NCBI GenBank assembly: GCA_973895155.1
Contig: OZ316899.1
Location: 4,650,001 to 4,714,000 of the forward strand
Length of the DNA: 64,000 bases
Source of the DNA: Marsupella aquatica
Lineage: Eukaryota; Marchantiophyta
Reading direction: 5' to 3'
Part shown: one piece after another, positions 48,598-59,690 of the stretch
Position numbering within the stretch: position 1 is the first letter of the stretch
Layout: each line of letters opens with the position of its first letter
Program-made: the position numbers and the translations under genes
The notes under the pieces: model-generated
The model's database searches: none
Told to the model about the DNA's origin: nothing
Seen by the model: the letters and a program-made list of their open reading frames with translations, nothing else

Positions 48598-48801
48598 ACA
48601 CGCTCGCAACCCGGGCGTGCGAATGGCGACTTGCCGCCAGCCCAAACACGAACGCCCCTTATTGACTAATGATTTCCTACTCATAATGGCTACCTAAATA
48701 CTATTGTTATGCTAATAATTACGGCCTAAGATACCCCTAACGCGCGTGCTAAGCGTTGTTAGGCCAAATCACTCATTACCCACCGTACCGGCGGCATCAC
48801 A
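48598..48801 (-). repeat. E3 5' LTR remnant
   Basis: The first ~200 bp of the LTR match 30431-30635. The rest of this LTR was lost in the deletion that fused it to pol. Confidence 0.85.
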
Positions 48802-48971
48802 CAAGTTCTTCTAGTGAAGGCGAGGATACAGACGATGACGTAGGGACCCACAACGACTCGGGGTCCAACAACGACTCCTCTTGCAGTCGGGGTGGGTTTT
48901 GCTAGGGCGTTGGTTCTAGCGATTCCAACGACGATTTGGATGCTTACAAGCCAAGCTGGTGGGAAGATTAA
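48802..48971 (+). pseudogene. Host reading frame, 3' part, after E3
   Basis: After the second CAAGT (48802-48806) the frame of 11520-11795 continues with a Ser/Asp/Asn-rich acidic segment. A TAG at 48903-48905 interrupts it, but the same frame runs on for 21 codons, rich in Ser and Asp, to KPSWWED and TAA at 48969-48971. The TAG is probably a CAG-to-TAG change. Confidence 0.55.
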
Positions 48972-50095
48972 CTTACCCTGGCTACGCATCGATCGTCTGA
49001 TCCTAGAGAACAAAGTAGTCCTGAGTAGATGGCCAACTCCTTTTGGTGGAGTTCGATGTTGACAGCCATGACCAGTTGTTGCAGTAATGGTAGTAATGGT
49101 AGTCAATCTTTTGCCAGCATGGTTGTCTCAGAATGTAGTGGGAGGTTACTCCTGAGTTTTTTTAAATATCTTGAAGTGTACACTTGATGTTTCTAGACTT
49201 CGTGAAGTAAATCCGATGCCTGTAAATGGAGTTTGAAACTCTTAGACATCCCCTTGACGCATTTTGCATGAGTCAGTTCATGCTTTTTGATGTTCTGTCT
49301 TATGGGAATGAGTCAATCTTTGCACCAAATGTCATTTGGAAGTCTGCAAAATGCTTGTAGTTTTTGATGGAGGGGTCTTACCAGTGACACGTTCCATATT
49401 AGCACTCGGCGCTATCATTGGAATGCTCAAAATTATACTTCTGATACCAGTGGAATTCTGAAAATATTTGTGGATATGGATGAGTTTGTATTACGCTCTC
49501 GTGGTGAGTAGCATTGAATCGAATGTCATTTATGATAGCGCCGAGCGCTAATAAACGCTTATGGATAAAACGGTTCAAATAACGTCCATTTTGTCCCTCA
49601 ATGCTGGAATTCCATTTGAATTGTGTAAAAACACATATGTGGACGATTTGTTAGCGCTCGGCGCTATTGAAATTAGTAGTTTAAATCGGGTAATATGGAG
49701 TTGTTTTGCTAGCGTTTGGCGCTATCAATAAGGCCAAAATGATCAACGGTCATATTTTAACGGTAACATTGAGGATTGCTGGTCACGCATGATATTGAGG
49801 ATTGTTGTTCACATAAGACGGTTGCTGGTCCACTGGTAATCTTCCAAGTGTTCGGATCTGTTGGTGTTACCGTTGAGCAGCACTCTAATGTGCTCGAGAC
49901 TCCATCTCTTAACCTTTTGTGGGGACTTGGCACTTGTGCAAGATACGTGATTCTCTAGGAGCAGCCTGTTTGAACGTCACATTTTGTACCTGAGTCTATT
50001 ACTCCGTACTGGATCAGGGGCTCTGGGAGAGTTGTACAATAGTGTCCGACGTTCTGCTCAATGCCATCGCCATCTCTCAGTGGGGTAATACAAGG
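48972..50095. promoter_or_regulatory. Spacer upstream of copy B
   Basis: No gene is seen. Four palindromes lie here (49400, 49536, 49652 and 49710). A short imperfect direct repeat (GAGGATTGCTGGTCAC / GAGGATTGTTGTTCAC) lies at about 49769-49814. Probably the promoter side of copy B. Confidence 0.45.
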
Positions 50096-50811
50096 ATGGG
50101 AGATAGTCATGCCGGTCATTCTGAGTCCTCACAGTCCTCTTTTTCAGGTTTTGTGTACACTCATCGCGTGACTCGGTCCGCCGCGTCTCATTCACATTTA
50201 GACATTGGCTCAACTCTTCCAACCGCGCGATCAAGAAGGGGGAGAATGGACATGACTGAGGAAGTTGCTCGGGTTGATTTCGGTGTTTCCGGGCTTTCAA
50301 TGGACGATTACATTTCCAAGCAAGTCTTGTCCTTTGGCAAAGATTTCATAGGATTGGAGAAGGAGCCTCCACAAATTCCTCTATGTCAATTGATTCATAT
50401 GGAAGTGGTGCAAACATTGCAGAAGCAGAGCGCCTCCATTGACAAATTGAAGGAGTCATTCTGGATTTCTGGATACAATTTGCGAATGGGCATGCCATTT
50501 TACGTACAACCAACAAATGCGGATGGGGTTCCACAGATTTTCACTAATGAGATTAGAGCCTCTTGGGACCCAATCTGGGTTGCCAAGAATGACAAGTTCG
50601 AGGAAGAGTGTGATGCTGATCTTGATTTCAAAGTTTTGAAGGACAAGATATTTTGTGTCTTTGATGGAAATCACCGTTTGTATTCGTGGTCGATTGTGAC
50701 AGCAGAGCATCCAGACAACATTAAGTACCACTCTCGTGTGACTTGCATTGTTTTCAATGGAGATAAAGGTTCCCTCGTGGAGCTTGAGGCTGCCATGCAC
50801 GCTGTCAACCA

Positions 50812-50940
50812 GTAAGTCATTGTTCAAGACAACCTCATTTAATATGACGTACTAGTTCAAGATGGACTTTTGATGTGATATTATCTTTGGTGTTTTACTA
50901 GCGCCCGGCGCTGCTAATTTCCATGTAAATTTTGACGTAG
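50812..50940 (+). other. Intron 1 of copy B
   Basis: GTAAGT to GACGTAG, 129 bp; splicing restores VNQLGQA. It carries the palindrome at 50899-50913. Confidence 0.8.
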
Positions 50941-53116
50941 GTTGGGACAAGCTGTGGTCGAGCCGTCTTGGATTCTTGATGCTGACAGAATCTCTTGTCT
51001 TTTATCTTGTGACCTAGAGCACTACAAACCCCTCATTGATGCTACGAGTTATGCAAAGTTTGAAGCCATTCGAAAGAAGACTTGCAATGGTTCTTGGTAT
51101 ACACACAAGATGCCACAAGACGCGCTCATCTGCATTTTGTGTGAGAACAAGATTAAATCTTATACAAACCAATTCAAAGTAGACATGGATTTTGCAGCCG
51201 CCTAGGGGACTCCATGGTCCAAAGAGGAGACGCAGAAGAGGCATGAAGCTATGATGAAGGAAGCGACAAAAGATTGGGCTATCAAAGTAACAAAGATCAC
51301 TCCATTGCTGCACCCTGATTTTGGTGACTACTTGGCCACATATGCGGAAATGTTTCCCGTGATAGAGAAGAACAAAAGAGAAAAGAAACCCGATACAGTT
51401 GTTTGCACTGTGGATCGCGCTTGCCTGTTTACTGCAGTGACTTATCTGGATCCGAAGTTAAGGTGTATACTTCTCGTCGCCCATTGTACTCTGGAGATTT
51501 GTTCTTTCATTCGGCTAGTGTGAACGACGATCCTGTAAAACAATGGTGCCATACCTAGCATATCTGGAATTCAGTGGAGGAAATTGCTACTGGATTGATC
51601 CTCACCTCGCTCGAGCAGGTTTTGGATCGCATGCCAGATGATCGTCTAGTCAAGTCTGGTTGTGAGTCCCTGGATTTTCTCATGAAGTCCATTATTGAAG
51701 AATTCAAATCATTTGGAGACCTTGTGAAGGCTAAATTTTTCAACATAATGTGGCCATCAAAGTATGCAGACAAGGAGGACTACACTGAGCGGAACCGGAA
51801 ACGAGCCAAACGATACGTTTACCATTTCTACATGTGGATGGAGTTGCAATCTCCTGAGGTTTTGTGGGCTTACCCTGGTGCATTTCAAAAGTGGGTGATG
51901 ATCAAAGATGGTGACCACCTTGTTGATCTGTATTCGATGTACCCAGTTGAGGGAAAGTTTCCACCTCGCGCCTTGTCAGAGTGGGAGAGACTCCACTGCC
52001 CATGGTATCTAGACACTGACAAATGGGATCTGCCTTTCGACGAGGTGGAGAAAGACGCTTTCATGAAGTTGCAAAAGTTGCAAATCCCAGCAAGGTATGT
52101 ATCAGAGATGAAGCAGGGTCTTGCGATTGAAGTGGACGCTTCGACAACTGAGCTGCAAAAGAAATGCGAGACAGTCGTCGTGCATGTTGATTGGAGCCAA
52201 AAGCCAAGAGTGAAGGCCTAGAATGAATCTGCAGCTCCCAGTGAATCAACTCAATCTCTTAAAAAACATAAGTTTGCCTCTTAGGATTCAGTAAGGGATT
52301 CCCGCTCTTGTTCGTATGACATATTTTCCCCAATTGATACTAGCGCCGAGCACTATTATGAGAACTAGTTTTGTTGAGTAACGTATCTCTGTCTTTCAGG
52401 GGGAAGGAAGTCGGATGCCACCAATGATGTAAAAGATGACGCTAGTCCTCAGGCCTCTGAAGCTAACACTGGTGCGGAAAATACACCAGATCCGGGAACC
52501 CCTGGGGAGAGTGGAAAGGCAGTGATTCCAGTGGACGCGACAAGTATGAAGAAGAAGAAAAAGAGAGGAACACTTGATGATAGGCTCGTATCTTCGTCCC
52601 AAGATTCAGTTGCGTCTACTGGATTGCAGAGAGATGTGGGGAATTTCAAACAAAAAGTGTACTCGACATTGTTTTGTGGAGTCGAGTGTTACAAAATGTT
52701 TTGATTCCCTGTTTCACAAGGGAGAAAATCCGGACTGGGTTTCTAATATTGAAGGTTGGGGGAAAGACCTGGTGAAGTCTGGGGATCGAGCAAAAGGGGT
52801 TGTCCGAGGGGGAAAAGAAAGAGCTTTTGGAGTTGATGTTGGTTTCATATATCTTCCGACTGGGTTGAAACCAACACTTGTGGATAGGAAGGTTCCTAAA
52901 TGGAACCTTCAAGATTATACGATTCCAAGTGCCTTCTTCAGAACAATGGATCCTTTCCTAGCAGATGATGGATTGCTAGCAATTTTGCACAGGGGCGACT
53001 ATGACCAAGTTTCCAAAGTCATTGCAGCTTGTCAAGATTCACAGAAATTAAAGTGTATCTCAACACACAATGTTGTGATGGGCACTCCAATGTACAGGCC
53101 TCGCTCGGATATGCAG

Positions 53117-53292
53117 GTATGTATAGTAGCGCCTGGCGCTATTCCAGAGTTTCTGTTTTGTGTCCTCCTTTGGAGATTGACGGTGACGATAGCGCCAGGC
53201 GCTAGTGTGGCATTTCCTCTTCATGCAAGGTTTCCCTATTCTCAACGTAGTATCTGATGTTTATTCTGAACAAAACGTTATTCGATGTGCAG
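53117..53292 (+). other. Intron 3 of copy B
   Basis: GTATGT to GTGCAG, 176 bp, with two palindrome copies (53127 and 53190). Its position matches intron 3 of copy A. Confidence 0.75.
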
Positions 53293-54443
53293 ATTTTTAT
53301 GCTCACTCTCAATGTTTTTGGGCGTGTTTCGTCCAAAGGTAGGGTCCCGAAGGATCCCAAATTTTGGCCTCTTTCACATATAGAGGATCCTTTGATAACC
53401 AATCTCATTGGTTTTCCCGTGCCAAAAAATGATCCTCTGTCAGAGCTTGCGTTTGCTGGGAATTCAAGGTTGCCTGTGGGTTTCATGTAGTCAATTTTAG
53501 AATTAATTACCCTCCTTGGGGATATTGTCATGGACTAGACTGTTGGGGCCGGAAGTACATTTGTTGCTGGAGATCATTGTGGGAGGTTTGTAGTCGGGAT
53601 TGAAAATTGTAAAGAGTTCTTGAGAACAAAGAGGCCTCCACGTCCACGCCTCCGCACCGGCAGGTGGGGAGTAAGAAGCAGGACAGACTCCATGCTATTC
53701 TTAATTTTAATTCTGACAAGGACAATGATGGAGGCGATGGTACTCAATAGTCCAAAGATGATGGTGCCTCCAAGAAAGTGGTGAACCTCGGGTCTTCTGA
53801 ATCTGAGGATAGTGAAGAGTCTTCTAAGTAATGATCTCCAGCTTCCCTGCCTTTTTTTTCTTTTTAAGGGTGACATTAGTGTCTCCAAAATTCCACCATT
53901 TTCCCGGATCCGACTAAAGATATTGGATTCAACTTTCCAGGTCCGAGTGGAATCTTTGGAAGCGCTTTCAATTACGGAGGAAAGTTGCTAGGAATGCAAT
54001 AGAAATCCCGGAGAAGCCGTTTGTCTTGCCTTCTTATGCAAAAAAGGCGGCTCGAAAAGCAGATTCTGTGAGAATGCTGACTTGGGAAAGCAAAGGCCTG
54101 AGGCTCAAAAGGGGCTTGGATAGGAAGTTTATCAAGAACCGCTATGTCAATGACATTGTCCCGAGCAAGTATGTAGACGATGAAGTTGAGTCTACTGATA
54201 GTCCCAAAGTAGTGAAGAAGAATCAGAACTAGATACGACTGATTCAGAATCTGATGGCTAGCGAGACTTTAAAACAATAGTTTTTGGATAGAGATATTGG
54301 CTATTTTACAAAATAGCGCTTGGCGCTATTGTGAACACATGTAATATTGATGGGTGTTTATAAAGTGAGACGGACTGTCCAAATTGTTTTTTTACTATAC
54401 TTTCCTCTGTGAAGAGGACAATCTTAACTTGGGATGTATTATA

Positions 54444-54448
54444 ATTTG
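54444..54448. repeat. Probable target-site duplication of the copia element, left (ATTTG)
   Basis: The partner at 62247-62251 is ATTCG, one transition different, which fits an old insertion. Confidence 0.6.
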
Positions 54449-54598
54449 TGTTATAAGTTAAAGTTAACCCTAGATAAACAGGTTAAGGAGTAGTTACATA
54501 ACTACCTCCATATAACCACACATCTGTACTAAACACTTACATTATTATGAATGTTGGAGGTTGGAGTAAGTTCTGGCTATGGTGTCCTCAATCTAACA
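54449..54598 (+). repeat. Copia 5' LTR (150 bp)
   Basis: Runs from TGTTATAAGTTAAAG to CAATCTAACA. TTATCAGCACG follows almost directly, a priming-site word I recall from plant copia elements. Confidence 0.85.
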
Positions 54599-54955
54599 CG
54601 TTATCAGCACGTCTCTTCGAGCAATTTTTTATTAAACGGCCATACAAGCATGAGAGAGGAGATTGCCCCCAACCTATCAACAATTTTTCCCTTTTTCAAT
54701 CAATAGGATCCTAACCCAATACAAAAGTGCCAGAAATTGAATTTCTAAATCCTCCAAAGATCGCATACTGCTCGGTGCTCACTACCTCCCAAATTTAGGA
54801 AGAATTGCGAGGCGGGAACCATTTTCCTATAAGGACACGGCTTGGATATCTACAAATTTCAAATCAACAGTATCCCACACACAATTTCCTTTACAAGGAT
54901 CACACTCCAAAGAAGGAAACCCTTACGGGCTGACAAGAGAAGCGGTTACACAACA

Positions 54956-55860
54956 ATGACGCTAGAAAGCTCAGCTTTCGAGAATTGGCAATTGATGGAT
55001 CAAATTATTTATCTTGGTCTCTCGATATAGAGGCGCACCTCGCAGCGAAAGACCTCCTAGACACAATAATTACATATCAAGGACCTACGCTACGAGAAGA
55101 AGCAAAGGCCCTCGTTTTCATAAGGCACCATCTAGCAGATGCTCTGAAAACTCAATACTTAAATGAGTACAATCCGAGAATATTATGGGACAAATTGAAA
55201 CTTTGATTCGATCACATGCGGCTCATCTCATTACCAGCAGCAAGACACGGCTGGATCAACCTCAAGGTGCAAGACCACAAGACCATCGCAGAGTACAATA
55301 ACAAATTATTTTGCATAGCCTCACAACTCGCGATCTGTGGGAGCCCGGTCGATGATGTAGAGCAAATTGAGAAGACCCTATCAACATTCCATGCAACTAA
55401 CTTAGTATTATCTGCCCAATACATAAATATGGCATTCACGAGATACTCCCAATTAATTGCACACATGTTATTAGCAGAGAAGCATCAACTACTACTCCTG
55501 GAGAATTTGAAGGCAAGGCCCCCAGGTACCCTCCCACCTATAACCAAACCTGAATCACAATACAATAGTAGAAATCAAAGGGGAAGAGGATTCAGGGGGA
55601 GGAGCGAAAACTATGCAGGCCGAGGTCGAAGCCAATTTGCAAGAGGAAGGGGCTCAGGATGCATGAACAACCCCAAAAATAATCAAACAAAGTGGCAGAG
55701 TTGAAGCAGTGAACATGGCAGAGGGCGGAGTCGACCCAACAATAACAATACATCAGATAAGAGGAACAACCTTCCCAAATGTTTCAGATGCGGCACACTA
55801 GGACATACAAGAAATGAATGTAGGGCACCCTTGCATTTAGTTAAACTTTATTAGAACAGC
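54956..55860 (+). pseudogene. Copia gag
   Basis: Contains DGSNYLSWSLDIEAHL, an Arg/Gly-rich stretch (RGRGFRGRS) and a CCHC knuckle CFRCGTLGHTRNEC at about 55776-55818. TGA at about 55203 and 55702 and TAG at 55852-55854 interrupt the frame. A frameshift lies near the first ATG (54956). The protein is clearly related to the minus-strand gag near 63041-63957. Confidence 0.75.
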
Positions 55861-55896
55861 ATAAACTACCCTATAAGAGAACCCCAAGGAATTTTT

Positions 55897-58800
55897 TTGG
55901 AATTACCACAAGACCTCACCCAATACATTACTAAACCAGCCTCACCCGAAATACACGCAATTATTTATGGAACAGAGAGGCCAAACTTAGCAGACCCAAC
56001 AACCTGCATAATAGACAGCGGCACCTCACATACCATCTTAAAAGATAGAAAATACTTCACTAGCATCATACCATCATCCAGAACTATTACTACGATCTCC
56101 GGACAAAAACAGATTGAACATGGCCATTGTAAGGCTGTAGTAATATTCCCAAGAAGGACAGTGATCCACATAGAATCTGCGATATACGCCCCCACAGCCA
56201 CAAGAAACCTGATTAGTTTTCAGGACATCAGGGCAAATGACTTACATATCCACACAAATATACACAAGAACAGAGAAGTACTATACATTCTCAAGAAGAC
56301 CAAAAAGGGACTACAGATCCGAGAAATACTCTCAACAGAACCCCCAGGACTATATATGACCCAAATACAGTCACATTATGCCGAAGATAAACAAGAGAGT
56401 ATTGCCATTACATGGCATAATTGGTTGGGACATCCCGGCACAAACATGTACCATAAAATCTGTAAAGATTCAGTGGGCATACCACAAGCAGCTAAAATAC
56501 CTCCCAAACGAGAACCCTGCAGAGCATGCTCGCAGGGTAAGCTAATAACCCGCCCAGCAATTACCAAATCGGTGTATACTATCCCCAAATTCCTGGAGCA
56601 ACTCAATGCAGATGTCTGTGGCCCCATTGACCCACCTAGTGGACCATTCAAGTTCTTCTTGGTTCTGATCGACTCATCGTCCAAGTGGTCCCAAGTCTCC
56701 CTACTATCAACGAGAAACCTAGTATTCTCAAGAATCCTAGTGAACATACTTAAGTTAAGAGCTCAGTTCCCTGAGAACCCAATACGCATCATATGAGTCG
56801 ATGGAGCAGGAGAATTTACTTCCAAGACATTTAATGACTTGTGCATTACTGCTGGAATAGAAGCCCAATACTCTGCCCCATATGTACACTTCCAAAATGG
56901 GATAGCCGAGTCAGTGATTAAAAGATTACAGATGATTGCACGCCCATTATTAATGCAAACTCCCAGCTACAGCCTAGGGACATGCCATACTACACGTAGG
57001 GTCCCTACTACAGTATAGACCTTCATCTTTCAACTCATTGTCCCCACACCACCTAGCATACGGCCTACCCCGAACCTCACCCACCTGAAAACATTTGAAT
57101 GCCAGGTGCTAGTACCAATCTTGGGCCCTAAACGCACAAAATTGGGCCCCCAGAGGCAAGTAGGAATCGGGTAGGAATCTATGTCGGTTTTGATTCTCCA
57201 TCCATTATAAGATTCCTAGAACCTACTACCGGGGATGTTTATAAAGCCAAATTTCAGGACTGTCACTTCTTCAAGAACACATACCCAAAACTGACAACCG
57301 GAAAACCAGAAGACACGGTTGTAGCACCTAAGTTACTATGGAAAACTAAGGACATACTCCTAAATGACCCGAGAATGAGACAAGCAGATGAAGAAGTCAG
57401 ACGAGTCTTACATTTAAACCAAATATTGAACACATTACCAGATGCGTTCAATGATGCCACTGTTGTAACCCGCTCTCACATAGAGGCCGCAAACGTACCT
57501 ACACATATTAAACCCATGCAAATTGAAGCAGCTGAGGTACCACCTAAAGCTAAGTGAGGCCGACCCCTAGGATCTAGAGATACTTGCCCTAGACAGAAAC
57601 AGAATACAACACCCACGACTACACCACCTATAGACAACATCAGCAAAGAACCTAATACGAATCCACCACAGGACAACGAGGAAATATCAATACAATATAT
57701 GCATACAGGACAAGTGTGGCAGAGAGCACAGACTACAGTAAATGCACAATTTGCTTTCCTCATTGCACAGGAAATTACTAACGATACTCCTAATCCACAG
57801 ACGGTCCAGGAAGCTCAAAACAGAGAAGATTGGCCACTCTGGCAGGAGGCAATAAACTCAGAGCTTGACTCACTAATTAAGCAACATGTATTTGGCCCAA
57901 TCCTACCAGCTCCATCAGATAGGAGCCTAACTGGATATAAATTTACCTTTGTGCAAAAAAGGAACGCGAAAGGAGAAGTGATATGAGACAAAGCTAGACT
58001 CGTGGCAAAAGGATACACTCAGATTTATGGTCGAGATTACGACCTGACGTACTCACCTGTTATGGATGCAATCACATACCGCTATATGATAGCCTTTGCT
58101 CTATTCCATAAGCTAATAATGCACCTGATGGACGTTGTAACGGCATATCTGTACGGCATTATGGACACGGAAATATATATGCAAGCACCCCCTGAATTAA
58201 TTACCAGAGTCAAGTTCCATATTCAGGGGGAGAAAGGCACCATACTACATCCGGATCTGCAATCAGGCATTAAACAAATCACTGATAAGCCAAAAAATGG
58301 ACCTACAGTCCAAAACACCCATGGGATAAAATATCAAACTAACCAGCCTACTGCTGAGTTAGGAGTGAAGGATGCTCCTTTCAAGCCCTTGCAATGGTAC
58401 CAACGCAACCAGGGAATCCCATTCCCAAACGAAGGTGGACTTCTTCCACCTCAACATGCCAAAACGCAAAGAAAGCAGAAAACAACAAAGCTAGCATATG
58501 CAGTACAAGTGATGAGATCCATAAATGGCCTGAAACAAAGCGGCCGCATCTGGTACAAATGCTTTCGCGATGAAATGTTGGCCTTACAATTTACAAATGC
58601 AGAAATAGCACCCTGTCTATTTCTTAAACATGTTGGCATAGAATTTGTGATACTAGCAATTTATGTCGATGATATCAATATCTTTGGAACTAAGCAGCTA
58701 ACAACACAGACGATCGCAACACTTAAGAGAGTTTTTGAAATGAAAGACATTAGAGTCCCGAGTTACTGCCTCGGCATTCAGTTTAATCATCTAGAGGAAG

Positions 58801-59690
58801 GTATCCTTATCAACCAATCTACATATACACAGAAAATTCTCAAACAGTTTAATATGCACAACTCGTACCCGGTTAGCACTCCAACGGACTTACGTTCACT
58901 TGACCCAGCACGAGACATGTTTAGAAAGCGCTAGGAACACAAACAAGTGTTGGGACCCAAGAAACCATACCTTTCAGCAATTTGGGCCCTCCTCTACTTA
59001 CCAAACCAAACGCGACCTGACATCAGTTTTGCAGTCAACCTCCTTGCAAGACATGGATCACAACCAACAATAAGGCATTGGAACAGAGTGAAAAGAGTTT
59101 TCCGCTACTTACAAGGGACAGCCGATATGGGATTATACTTCCCCAAGAATGCGACCCCAATCTTAATCGGATTTGCAGATGCCGGATACTTGTCTGACCC
59201 AGACAATGCGAAGTCCCAGACCGGATATGTCTTCCTACAAGGGGCAACAACAATTTCATGGAAGAGCACGAAACAATCATTGACAGCTACATCATCGAAC
59301 CATTTGGAAATCATCGCACTCTATGAAGCTACAAGAGAATGCGTGTGGCTCAGAAGCTTAATCGACCACATCAACCAGAGCACAGGCAGACCACCATTGA
59401 CAGAACCTACCATTCTTTACAAAGACAATCGACCATGCGTGGACCAGATTGCGCAAGGCTTCATCAAAGGGGACCGGATAAAACATATTGCCCCAAAACT
59501 ATTCTACGCACACGAACAACATGGAGATAAGATACAAGTTCAATGGATATCAACGAAAGAAACACAGGGCCGACCTCTTTACGAAACCCTTACCTCCCGC
59601 CCTCCATAAAGCTCATACATGTGGCATTGGAATGCGACAGTTAAAAGATATATTACGCCAAGACGCAGCACAGAACTAAGACAGAAGATG
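55897..59690 (+). pseudogene. Copia pol (protease, integrase, RT, RNase H)
   Basis: Protease DSGTSHT near 56015; integrase zinc site WHNWLGHPG...CRACSQGK near 56413-56540; integrase core LNADVCGP near 56605 to QNGIAES near 56895, interrupted by TGA at 56797. RT follows with KARLVAKGYTQ (57990) and YVDD near 58663, then RNase H (58947-59609). TGA at 57984-57986 stands where Arg is usual (RYKARLVAKG), and TAG at 58932-58934 precedes the RNase H part. Between QAPPEL (58185) and GLKQSGRIWY (58530) there are roughly 110 residues where most copia RTs have far fewer. Confidence 0.8.

Larger units (their letters stand above)
11796..48801 (-). mobile_element. E3: outer Ty3 retrotransposon, Athila/Tat-like, interrupted and partly deleted
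   Basis: This minus-strand element is bounded by TG...CA ends and a CAAGT duplication. Its 3' LTR is 11796-12342 plus 27216-30635 (about 3967 bp once E1 and one CCCAA are removed). The pol remnants are 30603-31134 and 47580-48597, interrupted by E2. Only about 200 bp of the 5' LTR remain (48598-48801). The rest of the 5' LTR, gag, protease and most of the reverse transcriptase are deleted, with the LTR joined directly to RNase H sequence at about 48597 over a 2-bp TA match. Many stops and frameshifts, and two later insertions, make it the oldest of the three. Confidence 0.9.
50096..54232 (+). pseudogene. ParB-like / methyltransferase-like gene, copy B (decayed)
   Basis: Exon 1 (50096-50811, about 239 aa from the first ATG in frame) has a Ser-rich start and then a ParB-like segment with FDGNHRLYSW at 50657-50686. 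Intron 1 is 50812-50940. Exon 2 runs to about 52285 and includes a conserved SEWERLHCPWYLDTDKW block. Intron 2 ends at about 52399 and intron 3 is 53117-53292. After it, 53521-53640 encodes VGAGSTF...GRFVVGIEN, like motif I of beta-class amino-methyltransferases. The candidate motif IV at 52840-52860 reads FIYLPT, not DPPY. A last exon (about 54005-54232) with LPSYAKKAARKA is shared with copy A. Damage: TAG at 51203-51205, a frameshift near 51490, a frameshift near 52670, TAG at 53488-53490, and TGG to TAG near 53536. ParB plus methyltransferase fusions are known in phages and bacteria; here the gene has plant-type introns. The function is unknown. Confidence 0.6.
49400..54328. repeat. 15-bp interrupted palindromes, group 3
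   Basis: Copies at 49400-49414, 49536-49550, 49652-49666, 49710-49724, 50899-50913 (intron 1 of copy B), 52341-52355 (intron 2), 53127-53141 and 53190-53204 (both intron 3), and 54314-54328 (after the last exon). 53127, 53190, 49652 and 49536 keep nearly full symmetry. Confidence 0.85.

Noticed and set aside
33663-48905. TAG read as glutamine (codon reassignment), since so many frames are cut only by TAG at Gln positions.
   Set aside because: The intact 2132-codon polyprotein of E1 has no internal TAG, its LTR frames end in TAG, TGA stops and frameshifts also occur in the decayed genes, and one TAG replaces Trp in copy B. Decay by C-to-T change explains the pattern better.
57101-57115. GCCAGGTGCTAGT inside copia pol as a palindrome copy.
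   Set aside because: Only half of the motif is present and it is part of the pol coding sequence.
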